DNA of 64,000 bases. Source: Myxococcus xanthus. GTDB taxonomy: Bacteria > Myxococcota > Myxococcia > Myxococcales > Myxococcaceae. Shown here piece by piece: positions 63,927 through 64,000 of the stretch (the first letter of the stretch is position 1; every line of letters starts with the position of its first letter). Location of the stretch: NCBI RefSeq assembly GCF_013116825.1, contig NZ_JABFNS010000017.1, positions 1 through 64,000 on the forward strand, written 5' to 3'. The translations under genes and the position numbers were made by a program. The notes beneath the pieces were generated by a model. The model saw only the letters and a program-made list of their open reading frames with translations. It made no database searches and was not told the DNA's origin.

Positions 63927-64000
63927 TCAGGCGCTGAGGGCCTTGGACAGCGCGTCCGCGATTTCCTTCGCGTAGGCCTGGTTGCGGGCGGCGTCCTCGC
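63927..64000 (-). CDS. glmM: C-terminal end of a gene cut by the window, probably phosphoglucosamine mutase
   Basis: Only the last 23 codons are visible (EDAARNQAYAKEIADALSKA then LSA and TGA). GlmM proteins end in a similar helix, and glmM commonly precedes pdxJ in this group. The identification rests mostly on position. It is followed by a 93-base gap before pdxJ. Confidence 0.5.
   Translation of the reverse strand, partial: EDAARNQAYAKEIADALSKALSA

Overview
This 64-kb window is uniformly GC-rich, coding-dense DNA with overlapping start and stop codons and frequent GTG starts. Its gene content points to a myxobacterium of the Myxococcus/Corallococcus type: polyketide genes, Ser/Thr kinases next to an FHA sigma-54 activator, large TPR and AsmA-like envelope proteins, and a glmM-pdxJ-acpS-nnr-tsaE run. 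Species cannot be read from the sequence.

Positions 1-11.4 kb hold the edge of a secondary-metabolite cluster in two divergent units. On the minus strand are an alkaline-phosphatase-superfamily enzyme, a flavoprotein fused to a probable ABBA/DMATS-type prenyltransferase, a KS-ACP protein whose KS lacks the second catalytic His, and a KS-AT module that runs off the left end. On the plus strand are an acyl-CoA-dehydrogenase-like oxidase and a stand-alone adenylation enzyme, the pair that makes pyrrole-2-carboxyl starters from proline. A perfect 16-bp palindrome lies in the 600-bp gap between the units.

Positions 11.5-19.2 kb are a tightly coupled three-gene envelope operon (AsmA/TamB-like protein, small lipoprotein, TolB-like propeller plus TPR protein). 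Positions 19.2-29.3 kb are a sulfur island. A long minus-strand run contains two YeeE/YedE half-transporters, an ECF sigma/anti-sigma pair, an anchored rhodanese, a SoxB-like lipoprotein, a YeiH-type exporter, an exported DsrE protein, a porin, and an ECF sigma with its own Cys-rich tail. Divergent from it are a persulfide dioxygenase, a second rhodanese and a TauE/SafE permease. A repeated inverted-repeat operator sits between the two arms.

Positions 29.9-33.1 kb form a decayed stretch: two transposase remnants, an ArsR/SRPBCC pair with a clear TGGTTAATT operator, a DEAD-box helicase fragment, a small lipoprotein and tRNA-Thr(CGT) with its terminator. Positions 33.4-42.5 kb hold glutamate dehydrogenase, a PilZ protein, an HtrA protease, GrpE, a free-standing sigma region-1.1 protein, FtsH, a propeller lipoprotein and a Nudix enzyme. 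Positions 42.7-49.7 kb are a signalling cluster: an XRE regulator, two Ser/Thr kinases that both carry a degenerate cyclase-like domain, and an FHA sigma-54 activator. Then come a 772-residue protein of unknown function with a possible PD-(D/E)XK-like C-terminus, an FdhF/YdeP-type molybdoenzyme, a BON-domain protein, histidine-degradation genes (hutU and hutI around an outer-membrane-type lipoprotein), a class II glutamine amidotransferase, and the tsaE-nnr-acpS-pdxJ-glmM operon cut by the right end.
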